64,000 nucleotides of DNA, taken from NCBI GenBank assembly GCA_944319815.1, contig CALUEX010000006.1:1-64000 (forward strand). The letters are read 5' to 3'. Every line of letters begins with the position of its first letter. Position 1 is the stretch's first letter. Position numbers and translations under genes: made by a program. This document shows positions 42,131 through 50,560 of the stretch, piece by piece. Under the pieces are notes generated by a model that saw only the letters and a list, made by a program, of their open reading frames with translations, searched no databases and was not told where the DNA came from. This DNA is from an uncultured Prevotella sp. Its GTDB lineage: Bacteria > Bacteroidota > Bacteroidia > Bacteroidales > Bacteroidaceae.

Positions 42131-43168
42131 ATGGACAAGATAAAGAGGATTTTCACGCTTAACGCGCTGCTCGTTATCATGGGCCAAGCATTTGCACAAG
42201 GCCCGAACGACTCCGGCACATACTACCAACAAGCCGACGGGAAAAGCGGCAAGGAACTGAAAACGGCCATGGCCGAAATAATCAGGCCACACAAGCAACT
42301 GGGCTACGACGACCTTTGGGAGGCGTTCAGGAGTACCGACAAGCGTGCCGACGGCAAGGTGTGGGATATGTACTCGGGAGCAACAAGCTATACATTCGTA
42401 AGCAAAGGCTCGAACTATAAGGAGGAAGGCGACTGCTATAACCGAGAGCATTCCATGCCGAAAAGTTGGTTTGACGACGAATACCCGATGTACACCGACC
42501 TTGTACACCTCATTCCGGCCGACGGCTACGTAAACGGCCGACGCAGCAACTACCCTTTCGGGGAGAATGAAGGGGAAAGATACAAATCAGAAGGCGACTT
42601 CAGCAAGCTCGGAAAATCGACAGTAAGCGGTTACGACGGCGTCGTGTTCGAACCTAACGACGAATACAAGGGCGACTTCGCACGCATCTATTTCTATATG
42701 GCAACGTGCTACGAAGACAACATTTCAAGTTGGACAATCATTGAAAAAAACGGAAACCAAGACAACGTCCACAAGGAAGAATATGACGTTTTCGCAGGAA
42801 ACGCCTATCCGGCATATACACAATGGACGCTCAATCTATTACTACGTTGGGCTGACGAAGACCCCGTAAGCCAAAAGGAGATTGACCGCAACAATGCCGT
42901 TTACGACATACAGGGCAACCGTAACCCATACGTTGACTACCCGGGGCTGGAAGAATACGTCTGGGGAGACAAGCAAGACTTAACTTTCAGTTATGAGGAC
43001 GAGCCGACAGGCATTAGCATCGTAGTGCCGGCAAAAGAAATCTCCGTGGTAGACGTTTACACGATTGCCGGCATAAAAGTACGCTCTGGCGTAAACAAGG
43101 CAAAGGCAACGGAAGGTCTCGACAAGGGAATCTACATTATAGGGGACAAGAAATATGTTGTAAAATAA
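42131..43168 (+). CDS. Secreted endonuclease I family nuclease
   Basis: Exported nonspecific nuclease, 345 residues. The signal peptide is MDKIKRIFTLNALLVIMGQA (cleavage near FAQ). The Endonuclease I domain (about residues 25-270) contains GDCYNREHSMPKSWFDDEYP (about 99-118) with the catalytic His-metal motif, and TDLVHLIPADGYVNGRRSNY (about 121-140). RIYFYMATCYEDN and NLLLRWADEDPVSQKEIDRN are also typical. The last about 70 residues (TGISIVVPAKEISVVDVYTI to GIYIIGDKKYVVK) resemble a type IX secretion C-terminal sorting domain, suggesting secretion through the outer membrane. DNA scavenging is a plausible role. Confidence 0.9.
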   Translation: MDKIKRIFTLNALLVIMGQAFAQGPNDSGTYYQQADGKSGKELKTAMAEIIRPHKQLGYDDLWEAFRSTDKRADGKVWDMYSGATSYTFVSKGSNYKEEGDCYNREHSMPKSWFDDEYPMYTDLVHLIPADGYVNGRRSNYPFGENEGERYKSEGDFSKLGKSTVSGYDGVVFEPNDEYKGDFARIYFYMATCYEDNISSWTIIEKNGNQDNVHKEEYDVFAGNAYPAYTQWTLNLLLRWADEDPVSQKEIDRNNAVYDIQGNRNPYVDYPGLEEYVWGDKQDLTFSYEDEPTGISIVVPAKEISVVDVYTIAGIKVRSGVNKAKATEGLDKGIYIIGDKKYVVK

Positions 43169-43283
43169 GGCCGCATCACGGGACGCGGACGTAAAGCCAT
43201 TAAAGCAAAACATACTTTAACCGCCCATCAAGAAAGCATTGGAACAAATACTTTACGTCCGCACCTCGTGATACAGACCAAAA

Positions 43284-44048
43284 TCAATCACAATCCCGGC
43301 ATATCACGGTGCCGTTAGCCTGGTGCGTCGCAAGCACAAGGACTTCAGCCACCTGTACGTGTTCAGGCGCATTGGCGGCATACAAAGCCACATCGGCGAT
43401 GTCGTGACCCGTAAGAGGACGTATTCCCCTATATACGCTATCAGCCCGCTCATTGTCACCATGGAAACGCACGACGCTGAAATTGGTCTCAACCAGTCCC
43501 GGCTTGACGTTCGTCACCCTCACGGCCGTGTGCGCAACGTCTATTCTCAGTCCGTCGGTTATGGCCTTCACGGCAGCCTTTGTCGCACAATAGACATTTC
43601 CGCCGGCATAAGCCGCGTCGCCGGCAACCGAACCAATGTTGATTACATGGCCTCTATTACGTGCAACCATGCCGGGAACGATAAGACGTGTCATCGTCAG
43701 CAACCCCTTGATATTGGTGTCAATCATCGCCTCCCAATCATCCATGTCGCCTTCGTACTCTTTATCTAATCCCAAAGCCAGTCCGGCATTGTTAATCAAC
43801 ACGTCCACCACAGCCCACTTGCCGGTAAGAGACTTAACGGCCGAAATGGCCGCATTGCGGTCGCGAACGTCGAATACCAACGGCAAAACGTCAGCCCCAA
43901 GTCCTCTCACTTGCAGTTCAACAGCCTTCAACTTGTCAACGTTACGCCCCGTAATGATAAGGTCATAACCACCCTCGGCAAACTTCCTGGCACAGGCTTC
44001 GCCTATCCCGCTCGTCGCTCCGGTCACCAATGCAATCTTTCTTTCCAT
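43284..44048 (-). CDS. Short-chain dehydrogenase/reductase
   Basis: NAD(P)-dependent oxidoreductase of 254 residues. The dinucleotide motif is VTGATSGIGEACARKFAEGG (residues 8-27), the NNAG motif is VLINNAGLALG (about 84-94), and catalytic residues fall in NIGSVAGDAAYAGGNVYCAT (about 137-156) with S140, Y153 and K157. It resembles the YdfG/serine 3-dehydrogenase subgroup, but substrate is uncertain. It lies downstream of the wecB-like gene on the same strand, separated by a long hairpin. Confidence 0.9.
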   Translation of the reverse strand: MERKIALVTGATSGIGEACARKFAEGGYDLIITGRNVDKLKAVELQVRGLGADVLPLVFDVRDRNAAISAVKSLTGKWAVVDVLINNAGLALGLDKEYEGDMDDWEAMIDTNIKGLLTMTRLIVPGMVARNRGHVINIGSVAGDAAYAGGNVYCATKAAVKAITDGLRIDVAHTAVRVTNVKPGLVETNFSVVRFHGDNERADSVYRGIRPLTGHDIADVALYAANAPEHVQVAEVLVLATHQANGTVICRDCD

Positions 44049-44075
44049 GAGTTCTTAATTTATTTTGTAGTGAAT

Positions 44076-44239
44076 GAGTAAGGAGAAAAGGAGTAAGTAG
44101 AAAGGAGGGAAGGAGTAAGTAGATGTGCTTTGTGTACTATCCATATTGGCAGAACGGCTTTATTGCATATCTACTTACTCCTTCCCTCCTTTCTACTTAC
44201 TCCTTCCCTCCTTTCTACTTACTCCTTTTCTCCTTACTC
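44076..44239. repeat. Long inverted repeat with duplicated arm unit
   Basis: The left arm (44076-44124) holds GAGTAAGGAGAAAAGGAGTA, AGTAGAAAGGAGGGAAGGAG and TAAGTAGAT. The right arm (44169-44239) is its complement with one additional copy of the 23-base unit TACTTACTCCTTCCCTCCTT. The spacer is about 44 bases. The words match those of the hairpin at 29.56-29.65 kb. Confidence 0.85.
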
Positions 44240-44241
44240 CT

Positions 44242-45339
44242 TTACTCCCTTTTCAAGTCCATCAATATCTGAAGGATGCGTTCCGCCGTCCGTCCGTCCC
44301 AACGGTCTGGCAGCGAACACTTCTTCCACTGCCCCTTGACAATGTCGGCAACGGCATCTCCCAACTTGCCGGCATCCTCGCCCACAAGCACGTTTGAACC
44401 GCACTTTACTGTCTCAATGTGCTCGGTATAACTGTTAATGGTAACACACGGAACTCCGTTAAACGTCGCTTCCTCGGCCACATTGCCAGAGTCAGTAACT
44501 ATACCCTTTGCATTTGCCGTAAGATAACCGAACTCCAAATAAGAAAGAGGCGTTATTATAGAGAAGTTGTCGTATCCTTTCACCATTGGAGCCACAACCT
44601 CCGCCGCAGACGGGCGCAACGGAGCTATAATCCTGACATCACCGGCGGCACTACACATAGCCGCAAACATCCTCTCAAGGTTTGCCGTGTCGGCAAGTAA
44701 GACCTTGCGGTTTAACGTAAAGACGATATACTCCTGTTCCTTAACCTGCAACGAGTCAAGCACGGACGGACGCACAAGACGTGGACGGTTGAACCGCAAA
44801 GAGTCCATAAGGATGTTGCCGACCATATATACATGGGACAGCTCCGCTCCCTCACGGCTCACTATGCTGTTGCTCCCCATGCCTGCAGTGAAAAGCAAGT
44901 CAGAAAGCCCGTCAATCACAAGACGATTTATTTCCTTTGGCATCTTGATGTCAAACGAGCGCGTCCCAGCCACGAGATGTGCCAGCGTTAGCCCGTGTTT
45001 CTTCGCCACAATGGCAACAGCCATCGTCGAGGCAAGGTCATCCACGACGATGACCACGTCTGTCAAGTTTGCGTCAAGGTATTTTTCAAACTCCGACATG
45101 ACGCGCCCCGTTAGTTCGTTAAGGTTTACGCAGTCAACACCAAGCCACACATCTGGAGCTTGGATGCCTAAATCGTCAAACAAGGTAGGCTCGAGCGTAG
45201 GGTCGTTCTCCGCCCCTGTATAAACCAAGCGATAATTAACGTCCTTGCCGTCAGCCTTCGCCCTGACAACGGCACGCACCAAAGGAGCTACCTTTATGAA
45301 GTTAGGCCGGGCTCCGGCCACAATACATATATTCAACAT
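44242..45339 (-). CDS. wecB: UDP-N-acetylglucosamine 2-epimerase, non-hydrolysing
   Basis: Interconverts UDP-GlcNAc and UDP-ManNAc for surface polysaccharide synthesis. The 365 residues form the GT-B-like two-domain fold. The N-terminus has ICIVAGARPNFIKVAPLVRA (residues 4-23), the family start. Later segments are VDCVNLNELTGRVMSEFEKY, AHLVAGTRSFDIKMPKEINR (about 150-169, with the RxxD/PEE-NR-like segment) and GSNSIVSREG. The C-terminal nucleotide site has TDSGNVAEEATFNGVPCVTI (about 289-308), but the usual R-x2-TERPE is replaced by NSYTEHIETVKCGSNVLVGE. Substrate could therefore differ slightly. It is not in a polysaccharide cluster here. Confidence 0.88.
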   Translation of the reverse strand: MLNICIVAGARPNFIKVAPLVRAVVRAKADGKDVNYRLVYTGAENDPTLEPTLFDDLGIQAPDVWLGVDCVNLNELTGRVMSEFEKYLDANLTDVVIVVDDLASTMAVAIVAKKHGLTLAHLVAGTRSFDIKMPKEINRLVIDGLSDLLFTAGMGSNSIVSREGAELSHVYMVGNILMDSLRFNRPRLVRPSVLDSLQVKEQEYIVFTLNRKVLLADTANLERMFAAMCSAAGDVRIIAPLRPSAAEVVAPMVKGYDNFSIITPLSYLEFGYLTANAKGIVTDSGNVAEEATFNGVPCVTINSYTEHIETVKCGSNVLVGEDAGKLGDAVADIVKGQWKKCSLPDRWDGRTAERILQILMDLKRE

Positions 45340-45361
45340 GTCCTATTATTCATTTAATTGA

Positions 45362-45459
45362 AAATCGTTGATGGAGAATGGAAAATCATGATTACCCACC
45401 CTCTTTAAAATTTAATCGGGCAAAGGTAATCATAATTTTCCATTCTCCATCAACGATTT
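45362..45459. repeat. Inverted repeat with embedded promoter
   Basis: Arms 45362-45396 and 45425-45459 are 35 bases with one mismatch (AAATCGTTGATGGAGAATGG... and complement). Plus-strand CAAAGGTA (45421-45428) overlaps the inner edge of the right arm and reads TACCTTTG on the minus strand, toward the wecB start at 45339. It thus can end the SPFH transcript and start wecB. Confidence 0.75.
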
Positions 45460-45470
45460 CTAAATTAAAA

Positions 45471-46424
45471 TCACTCTGACTTAAACAAATCCTTGATGCC
45501 TCCTATACTGCCCATAAGGTTGGTCGCCTCGTATGGCAGGTAGACGGTCTTCGTCTTGTCACCCGTCGCCACTTCCTCAAGCATTTGTATATACTTCTGT
45601 GCCAAGAGATAATTTGCCGGATTGGTGCTCTTCCCAACGGCCTCTGTTATCTTCTCTATGGCTATTGCCTCGGCTTCAGCCTTGCGTATGCGGGCCTGTG
45701 CCTCTCCCTCGGCATTAAGTATTGCCATCTGTTTGTCAGCCTCGGCCTTGTTTATGATGGCGGTCTTCTCGCCCTCCGACTTCAATATGGCAGCAGCCTT
45801 CTCGCCCTCGCTGGTAAGGATGGTGGCACGCTTGTTACGCTCGGCTTGCATCTGCTTCTCCATCGCCTGAAGCACGCTCTCGGGCGGAGTGATGTCTTGC
45901 AGCTCAACGCGGTTGACCTTGATGCCCCACTTGTTGGTGGCATCGTCAAGCACGGCGCGCAGCTTCGTATTGATGGTGTCGCGCGAGGTGAGGGTCTGGT
46001 CAAGCTCAAGTTCGCCGATGATGTTTCGCAGTGTTGTCTGCGTAAGTTTCTCTATGGCATTCGGCAGGTTGTTGATTTCATAAACGGCCTTGAACGGGTC
46101 TACGATTTGGAAATACAACAAGGCGTTGATTTGCGTCTGTACATTGTCCTTGGTTATGACGTTCTGCTTGTCAAAATCATACACCTGCTCACGCAAGTCG
46201 ATAGAGTCTGTATAGATATAACGTCCCCGGCGCACGGCGACAATCTCCTTGGCACGGTCTATGAAGGGGATGATGATGTTGATGCCGGGCCTCAACGTGG
46301 CGTAATATTTACCGAGACGCTCTATTATCTTGGTCTCTGACTGTGGTATGATGACAAGACTTTTCTTTACCACCACAAGCGCGAAGATTATCAACGCGAT
46401 TAAAACATAAATCATGATGCTCAT
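45471..46424 (-). CDS. SPFH/band 7 membrane scaffold protein
   Basis: Stomatin/prohibitin-like protein of about 317 residues. The frame opens at 46499, but ATG at 46424 (MSIMIYVLIALIIFALVVVK) starts directly with the single membrane anchor and is preferred. SPFH domain: IIPQSETKIIERLGKYYATL (about residues 24-43), then PGINIIIPFIDRAKEI. A long coiled coil follows with the repeated units ILTSEGEKAAAILKSEGEK and INKAEADKQMAILNAEGEAQ (about 205-255). It forms large membrane microdomain assemblies. It follows the NfeD gene, a known operon pairing. Confidence 0.93.
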   Translation of the reverse strand: MSIMIYVLIALIIFALVVVKKSLVIIPQSETKIIERLGKYYATLRPGINIIIPFIDRAKEIVAVRRGRYIYTDSIDLREQVYDFDKQNVITKDNVQTQINALLYFQIVDPFKAVYEINNLPNAIEKLTQTTLRNIIGELELDQTLTSRDTINTKLRAVLDDATNKWGIKVNRVELQDITPPESVLQAMEKQMQAERNKRATILTSEGEKAAAILKSEGEKTAIINKAEADKQMAILNAEGEAQARIRKAEAEAIAIEKITEAVGKSTNPANYLLAQKYIQMLEEVATGDKTKTVYLPYEATNLMGSIGGIKDLFKSE

Positions 46425-46526
46425 ATTTCCAAAGTTTTTAGTTAACAAGTCATGCAAATAAAAAAAGACAAACACATCACCAACACTGTACGCGAACATC
46501 GCCCGCGCCGGCGTTGCCTGCGTTTC

Positions 46527-46976
46527 CTACACTTTCTCCACAGTTATTATAATGCTCTCGCGACCTACCACACGGACATTCTGCCCCATGGGTACATACT
46601 GCCCGTCGGCTGACACGGCCTTCCAGTCGTCACCGTCAATGGCTACACGGCCATAGCCGCCCTGCTCTATGGCCTCGCTCACGCGACCGACGCGCCCCAT
46701 CAGGGCATCGGCATTGCTCGGGCGTTCGCGCCGCTTGCCGTGAAGCATCTTGGCAAGGCGCGGCCTCACGAAGAATATTGACAGCACCGAAACAACGGCA
46801 AATACTGCCAACTGGCCATAAAACCCCAACCCAAAAGCCGAGATTACCGCCGTGGCAAGGGCCCCGATTGAGAAGCAAAGGATGAAGAAATCACCCGATG
46901 TCAATTCAAGTATCAGGCAGACGACCATCACCAATGCCCAGAACTGCCATAAGTTTGCTGCAAAATAATCTATCAT
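46527..46976 (-). CDS. NfeD-like membrane protein
   Basis: A 149-residue membrane protein. Three hydrophobic segments (about residues 8-22, 28-45 and 50-70) are followed by a soluble OB-fold NfeD domain (about 88-149): ALMGRVGRVSEAIEQGGYGR, VAIDGDDWKAVSADGQ, NVRVVGRESIIITVEKV. NfeD proteins of this short type pair with SPFH proteins, and this gene directly precedes one. The DNA upstream (46977-47177) has no recognised promoter. Confidence 0.92.
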   Translation of the reverse strand: MIDYFAANLWQFWALVMVVCLILELTSGDFFILCFSIGALATAVISAFGLGFYGQLAVFAVVSVLSIFFVRPRLAKMLHGKRRERPSNADALMGRVGRVSEAIEQGGYGRVAIDGDDWKAVSADGQYVPMGQNVRVVGRESIIITVEKV

Positions 46977-47177
46977 CGCTTGCGGTTTTTAAGGTTTTAC
47001 GGCGTGATGCACCGGCATTATGCCTACAAGCCACACGTGGCATTGGCGCATATCCAACAGCCCATACGGCCTCGCGCCGGCACAATAAGCCGTTGTTTTT
47101 GCGAAGATAGTGATTTTTATCGGTATCAGCAAGAAATCATACAAATATTTACTTGCACAAGACTAATCGCCGCACAG

Positions 47178-48068
47178 CTACATCCTGCCGAGCATTTCTT
47201 TCTCGCGCACAAGGTCGTTTATGTCTTTCCCCGGCGAATTGAATATCATGCTCTTTATCACATCACCCCTGCCGCACGTGTAGTCATGGTAAACAAGCAG
47301 CTCTCCTTCAAGGCGTTCCTTGGGGATAGCCGCAGCCTTGAGCTTGCAAAAATCATCCAACGGCACCTCGTCGCCCTCACGCACGAGGAGCAAGCGGCGA
47401 GCCACCGGGTTGCGATTATAGTCATGGTTGACATATATGCCCTTGATGTAATGCGGAAAGCTCATCACGGGCAGCCGCAAGCAGGCCATTTTCAGGGCAA
47501 GCTGTGCTCCCTTGTGTTCGTTAAACATCATGTACCCCGTCTGGTAATGCGAGAACAATCCCATGCCGGCCAGCAAGTTCCCGTTGATGTCCAGGCAATA
47601 CACGTTTGACGAATTGTCGTCGCACGGCACCGACGTTATCATGTAGGGCTCGGCCTTCAAGCCGCCCGAATGGAACGACGCGCTGTAACCAGTATATACC
47701 CCAGCGTAAACATTGGCATCAGGCAGACCCTTATAAAACGCGCGCTCGATGCAGGCGGGAATCGTTCCACCGCCAACCCTCTCGGCAAGCAGACGCCCCT
47801 CAAGCTCGCACACGTGGGCATACAGCCCGTCAATGCTTTCGGCAAGGCGGCGCACGGATATATTGTTCACTTGCCCCAAGGCGGACTCCAGAGCCTCGTC
47901 GGCGCACACTCCCTGCGCCAGCGAGGCTTCGTATGACGGCAACACTGACGTATAAAGTGACGAGAGCGTACTCGGCGACATTCCTGAAGCCTCTGCTATG
48001 TCCTTCATCTTGACGCCGGCCGTGCGCAGTTTTTTCAATATCCCGTATAATGATACCAATTTATCCAT
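47178..48068 (-). CDS. HTH protein with unknown C-terminal domain
   Basis: A 296-residue protein. Residues about 16-45 (AGVKMKDIAEASGMSPSTLS) form a helix-turn-helix of the XRE type. A central helical part follows (SIDGLYAHVCELEGRLL). The C-terminal 180 residues are a mixed fold with an unusual cluster of tyrosines (NVYAGVYTGYSASFHSGGLK, GLFSHYQTGYMMFNEHKGAQ) and the charged tail REKEMLGRM. No family is recognised. It is probably an autonomous regulator. Its upstream DNA carries the 88-bp promoter-bearing repeat. Confidence 0.7.
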   Translation of the reverse strand: MDKLVSLYGILKKLRTAGVKMKDIAEASGMSPSTLSSLYTSVLPSYEASLAQGVCADEALESALGQVNNISVRRLAESIDGLYAHVCELEGRLLAERVGGGTIPACIERAFYKGLPDANVYAGVYTGYSASFHSGGLKAEPYMITSVPCDDNSSNVYCLDINGNLLAGMGLFSHYQTGYMMFNEHKGAQLALKMACLRLPVMSFPHYIKGIYVNHDYNRNPVARRLLLVREGDEVPLDDFCKLKAAAIPKERLEGELLVYHDYTCGRGDVIKSMIFNSPGKDINDLVREKEMLGRM

Positions 48069-48115
48069 ATCCGTTGCAGCGTTATTGTGAAAAATAATTG
48101 CAGCTTACCCAAGTG

Positions 48116-48244
48116 CAAAGATAGTGCAAGTTGAGCGAAATGAAAAATAAAAGTAAGTGGAACGAACTTTTATTTTCATTTCCGAGACGAAGCCTATTTT
48201 ATGTAAAGATAGTGCAAGTAGAGCGAAATGCAAAATAAAAGTAC
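48116..48244 (-). repeat. Inverted copy of the 88-bp promoter repeat, about 1.5 copies
   Basis: Plus-strand CAAAGATAGTGCAAGTTGAG starts at 48116, and a second related copy (TAAAGATAGTGCAAGTAGAG) at 48204, again 88 bases later. The first reads TATCTTTG on the minus strand with TTTT at the -33 position, toward the HTH gene start at 48068. Between them lies an inverted repeat GAAATGAAAAATAAAAGT with ACTTTTATTTTCATTTC. Confidence 0.8.
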
Positions 48245-48288
48245 GTCAGTTCGGTATAATGTTAATGCCACACTGATATGGGAAATTA

Positions 48289-48433
48289 CCTCTCTGTAGG
48301 GACATAATTTTGAAGATTGCTCCATTAAGACGCAATCGTGTCCTTAGTTCTGGAAGAACGTTTTTATTGACATAGCCTACTTATACGCCTCTCCGCGGCG
48401 TGCGGACATAATGAATTATGTCCCTACAGAGGG
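48289..48433. mobile_element. MITE-like element with terminal inverted repeats
   Basis: A 145-base stretch bounded by TCTGTAGGGACATAATT (in 48289-48309) and its complement AATTATGTCCCTACAGA (48414-48430). The inside is noncoding; near the right end GGACATAATGAATTATGTCC is itself palindromic. No target duplication is clear. It could be a small nonautonomous transposable element or a large palindrome. No transposase is present in the window. Confidence 0.5.
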
Positions 48434-48443
48434 TGTTTAAACG

Positions 48444-48521
48444 GTAAAAGGGCATCTTTCACGTCGCGAAAGATGCCCTTTTGCATTGTAATTGGTAATA
48501 TACTGAATGTCAATACATTAC
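48444..48521. repeat. 22-bp period array, two units and tail
   Basis: GTAAAAGGGCATCTTTCACG (48444-48465) and GCGAAAGATGCCCTTTTGC (48466-48487) are 22 bases each and form a hairpin. The tail ends TGTCAATACATTAC (48508-48521), sharing TCAATACATTAC with the 42.1-kb copy. It is 20 bases after the fimbrillin-like gene on its strand. Confidence 0.8.
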
Positions 48522-48540
48522 CCATCCACTCTCCTTTTAT

Positions 48541-50289
48541 TTACTCTATTGCCGTAATAACGCCGTCATAATAACTCCAACCGTCAGCTGCCTGGTATGT
48601 GTCTACGGCTTCAGCAGGCACTTTTATCGACGTGATTTCGGCAGAATTAAAGCCCTCGCCTCTATGGCTGTCTATTGTCGGAGGCGTAGTCATGTTGATG
48701 ATAAGTTCACTTACGGTGCACCCCATTCCGAAAGCATTGAAGTGTATGCCGCCGCAGTCGTTGATTGTTACGGTCTTCAGTTGCTTGCAAGACGAGAATG
48801 TGTGATTTTGCAGGGGACTGGGTGAGTTCCATACTACCGATGTTATGTTTGTTTCGCTGAATACGGAAGTTGTAGTTGCGTATGGAGACGGTGAATTTGA
48901 AGGGAACGTAACGTGTTCCGGTATGACCAATTCGCCTTCAAGTTTTGAACCGGAAAATGCGTATCCGTTGATTGTTTCGAGACTTGCGGGGAAGTCTATT
49001 GACGTTATTCCTGTATTTTGGAATGCGCTTGAGCCTATTGTCTTAAGTCCTTCTGGCAGCGTTACGGATGTTAAGTTCACGCAACGTTGGAAGCAGTTAT
49101 CGGCCAAGCTCTCTATTCCAGACGGCAGTATTATGCCTGTCAGTACGCTTGTGCTTTGTGTGTTAGCGTTATACTGGAACGCTGCCGGGAACTCCGTGAT
49201 GTTTCCCGTACCATCGCTATTCATCAACGTGGCCTGTGAGAGGTCAAGATTTATTTTCGTGTCGGTGATTGCTGCAATGGTCTGTAGGTCGGCCTCGTTG
49301 ATTTGTCCATTGATTATTACCGTTCCGTTGCCTATGGCTGCAGCTGCCTTAACGGCCTCGGCTGTTATTTGGCCTACGCCCGTCGTCTCGATGGTGTTGG
49401 TCTGCGGAAATACAGACTCGCCGCTTTGGTCGTTCCAGTCGCCGTCGAGCGATGCCGTTATGGTTGCCGTTGCGCCGCCGAACAATGCCGCCACGTCACC
49501 CTTGAGCACCGTGCGGTAGTTTGCCTGGAGCGGAACGTTGGTGACGCTCGTGCTTCCCTGTTTCGAGCCTGATGCGTTGGCGTAGCTTAGGGTGATGTCG
49601 CTTGTCGAGCCGAGTGCAGGTGCGGGCACGTAGAACGTCGTCACCTCTGCGTCAGTTTGCGGCTGGGCGATGTCTGCCGTCAGTGTGTATGCGTAGGTCT
49701 TGGCCGCAGTTCCCGTGGCCGTTCCTGTCTGCACGTTCCATGTGTCGGCTATGCCCGTCATGGCGAGCGTCACGTTGTCGCCCGTAGTCATTGCCCCGGT
49801 AGTCTTCAGGGTAACCTTTGCCACGGCGTGCGTCAGCGTCACCGCCGTGGCATCGGCTGGCCGACTGTTGTCAATCCTGCCCTGGAAGGCAAGAGCCTTG
49901 GCTAGGTCGGCCGCGTCAGTCAGCTTGCGCTCTTTCAGGCTTCCGCCGTAAGTGGCAGCCGCCTTGCTGTCGGCCCAGAACACAAAGTCATACTGCGCGT
50001 CAGGGTCAAGACCGCTTACGGTGAATGTGAACGTGCCCTCCGTGCCGCCGGGCGTGCCCGTGAGCTGCGAGCCTACGAGGCTTCCCTCGGCGTCGTACAC
50101 CTCAAGGAGACATTCGTCTATGTCCACGTCGTCGCTGTCATACGTCGATGCGCGCGTTCCGATGCCGTTGTCTACGGTCGCGGTGATTGTCAGCGCACCG
50201 TCGGTGCGTGCCCCTCCAAGTTCGTCTTGGCTGCATGATGCCAGCATGGCTACCATGCCCAGCATCAGGAATAGTTGCTTTTTTCTCAT
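48541..50289 (-). CDS. Fimbrillin-like lipoprotein fused to BspA-type leucine-rich repeats
   Basis: Surface lipoprotein of 582 residues. The signal peptide MRKKQLFLMLGMVAMLASC gives the lipobox cysteine at residue 19. Residues about 30-270 look like a fimbrillin-type domain (Mfa-like/DUF6562): ECLLEVYDAEGSLVGSQLTG, then VTLTHAVAKVTLKTTG (about 148-163), a typical fimbrillin core strand. Residues about 320-580 are LRR_5/BspA repeats: SGIESLADNCFQRCVNLTSV, LPEGLKTIGSSAFQNTGITS, IDFPASLETINGYAFSGS. The combination suggests a surface adhesin, perhaps a fimbrial tip. It precedes the anchor-like and OmpA-like genes in the genome but follows them in transcription, after a 500-base gap. Confidence 0.8.
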   Translation of the reverse strand: MRKKQLFLMLGMVAMLASCSQDELGGARTDGALTITATVDNGIGTRASTYDSDDVDIDECLLEVYDAEGSLVGSQLTGTPGGTEGTFTFTVSGLDPDAQYDFVFWADSKAAATYGGSLKERKLTDAADLAKALAFQGRIDNSRPADATAVTLTHAVAKVTLKTTGAMTTGDNVTLAMTGIADTWNVQTGTATGTAAKTYAYTLTADIAQPQTDAEVTTFYVPAPALGSTSDITLSYANASGSKQGSTSVTNVPLQANYRTVLKGDVAALFGGATATITASLDGDWNDQSGESVFPQTNTIETTGVGQITAEAVKAAAAIGNGTVIINGQINEADLQTIAAITDTKINLDLSQATLMNSDGTGNITEFPAAFQYNANTQSTSVLTGIILPSGIESLADNCFQRCVNLTSVTLPEGLKTIGSSAFQNTGITSIDFPASLETINGYAFSGSKLEGELVIPEHVTFPSNSPSPYATTTSVFSETNITSVVWNSPSPLQNHTFSSCKQLKTVTINDCGGIHFNAFGMGCTVSELIINMTTPPTIDSHRGEGFNSAEITSIKVPAEAVDTYQAADGWSYYDGVITAIE

Positions 50290-50441
50290 AATCTGTTGAA
50301 TTTTAGCCCTGCCCTACCCTTCGGTTATAAGGGCGTCTGGCGTGGCTTGTTAATTGTTTTTGGTTTGTTTTCGCTATTGCTTTTAGTTAATTGTTTCCCT
50401 GTTGTTTATGGTTTCGTTTCCCGTTTATGCCCTTTGGGCTT

Positions 50442-50530
50442 GTAAAAGGTGCCTTTTTGCATCGTGAAAGATGCCCTTTCGCAGGCTAAGAGATGCCCTT
50501 TTGCGGAGGCGTTGATTGTCAACCAGTTAC
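50442..50530. repeat. 22-bp period array with GTTGATTGTCAAC tail
   Basis: Units at 50442, 50464 and 50486 (exact 22-base period): GTAAAAGGTGCCTTTTTGC, GTGAAAGATGCCCTTTCGC, CTAAGAGATGCCCTTTTGC. The tail GCGTTGATTGTCAACCAGTT follows. Confidence 0.85.
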
Positions 50531-50560
50531 GCGGGGCGTTGCCTTTATTGAGAGAATAGG

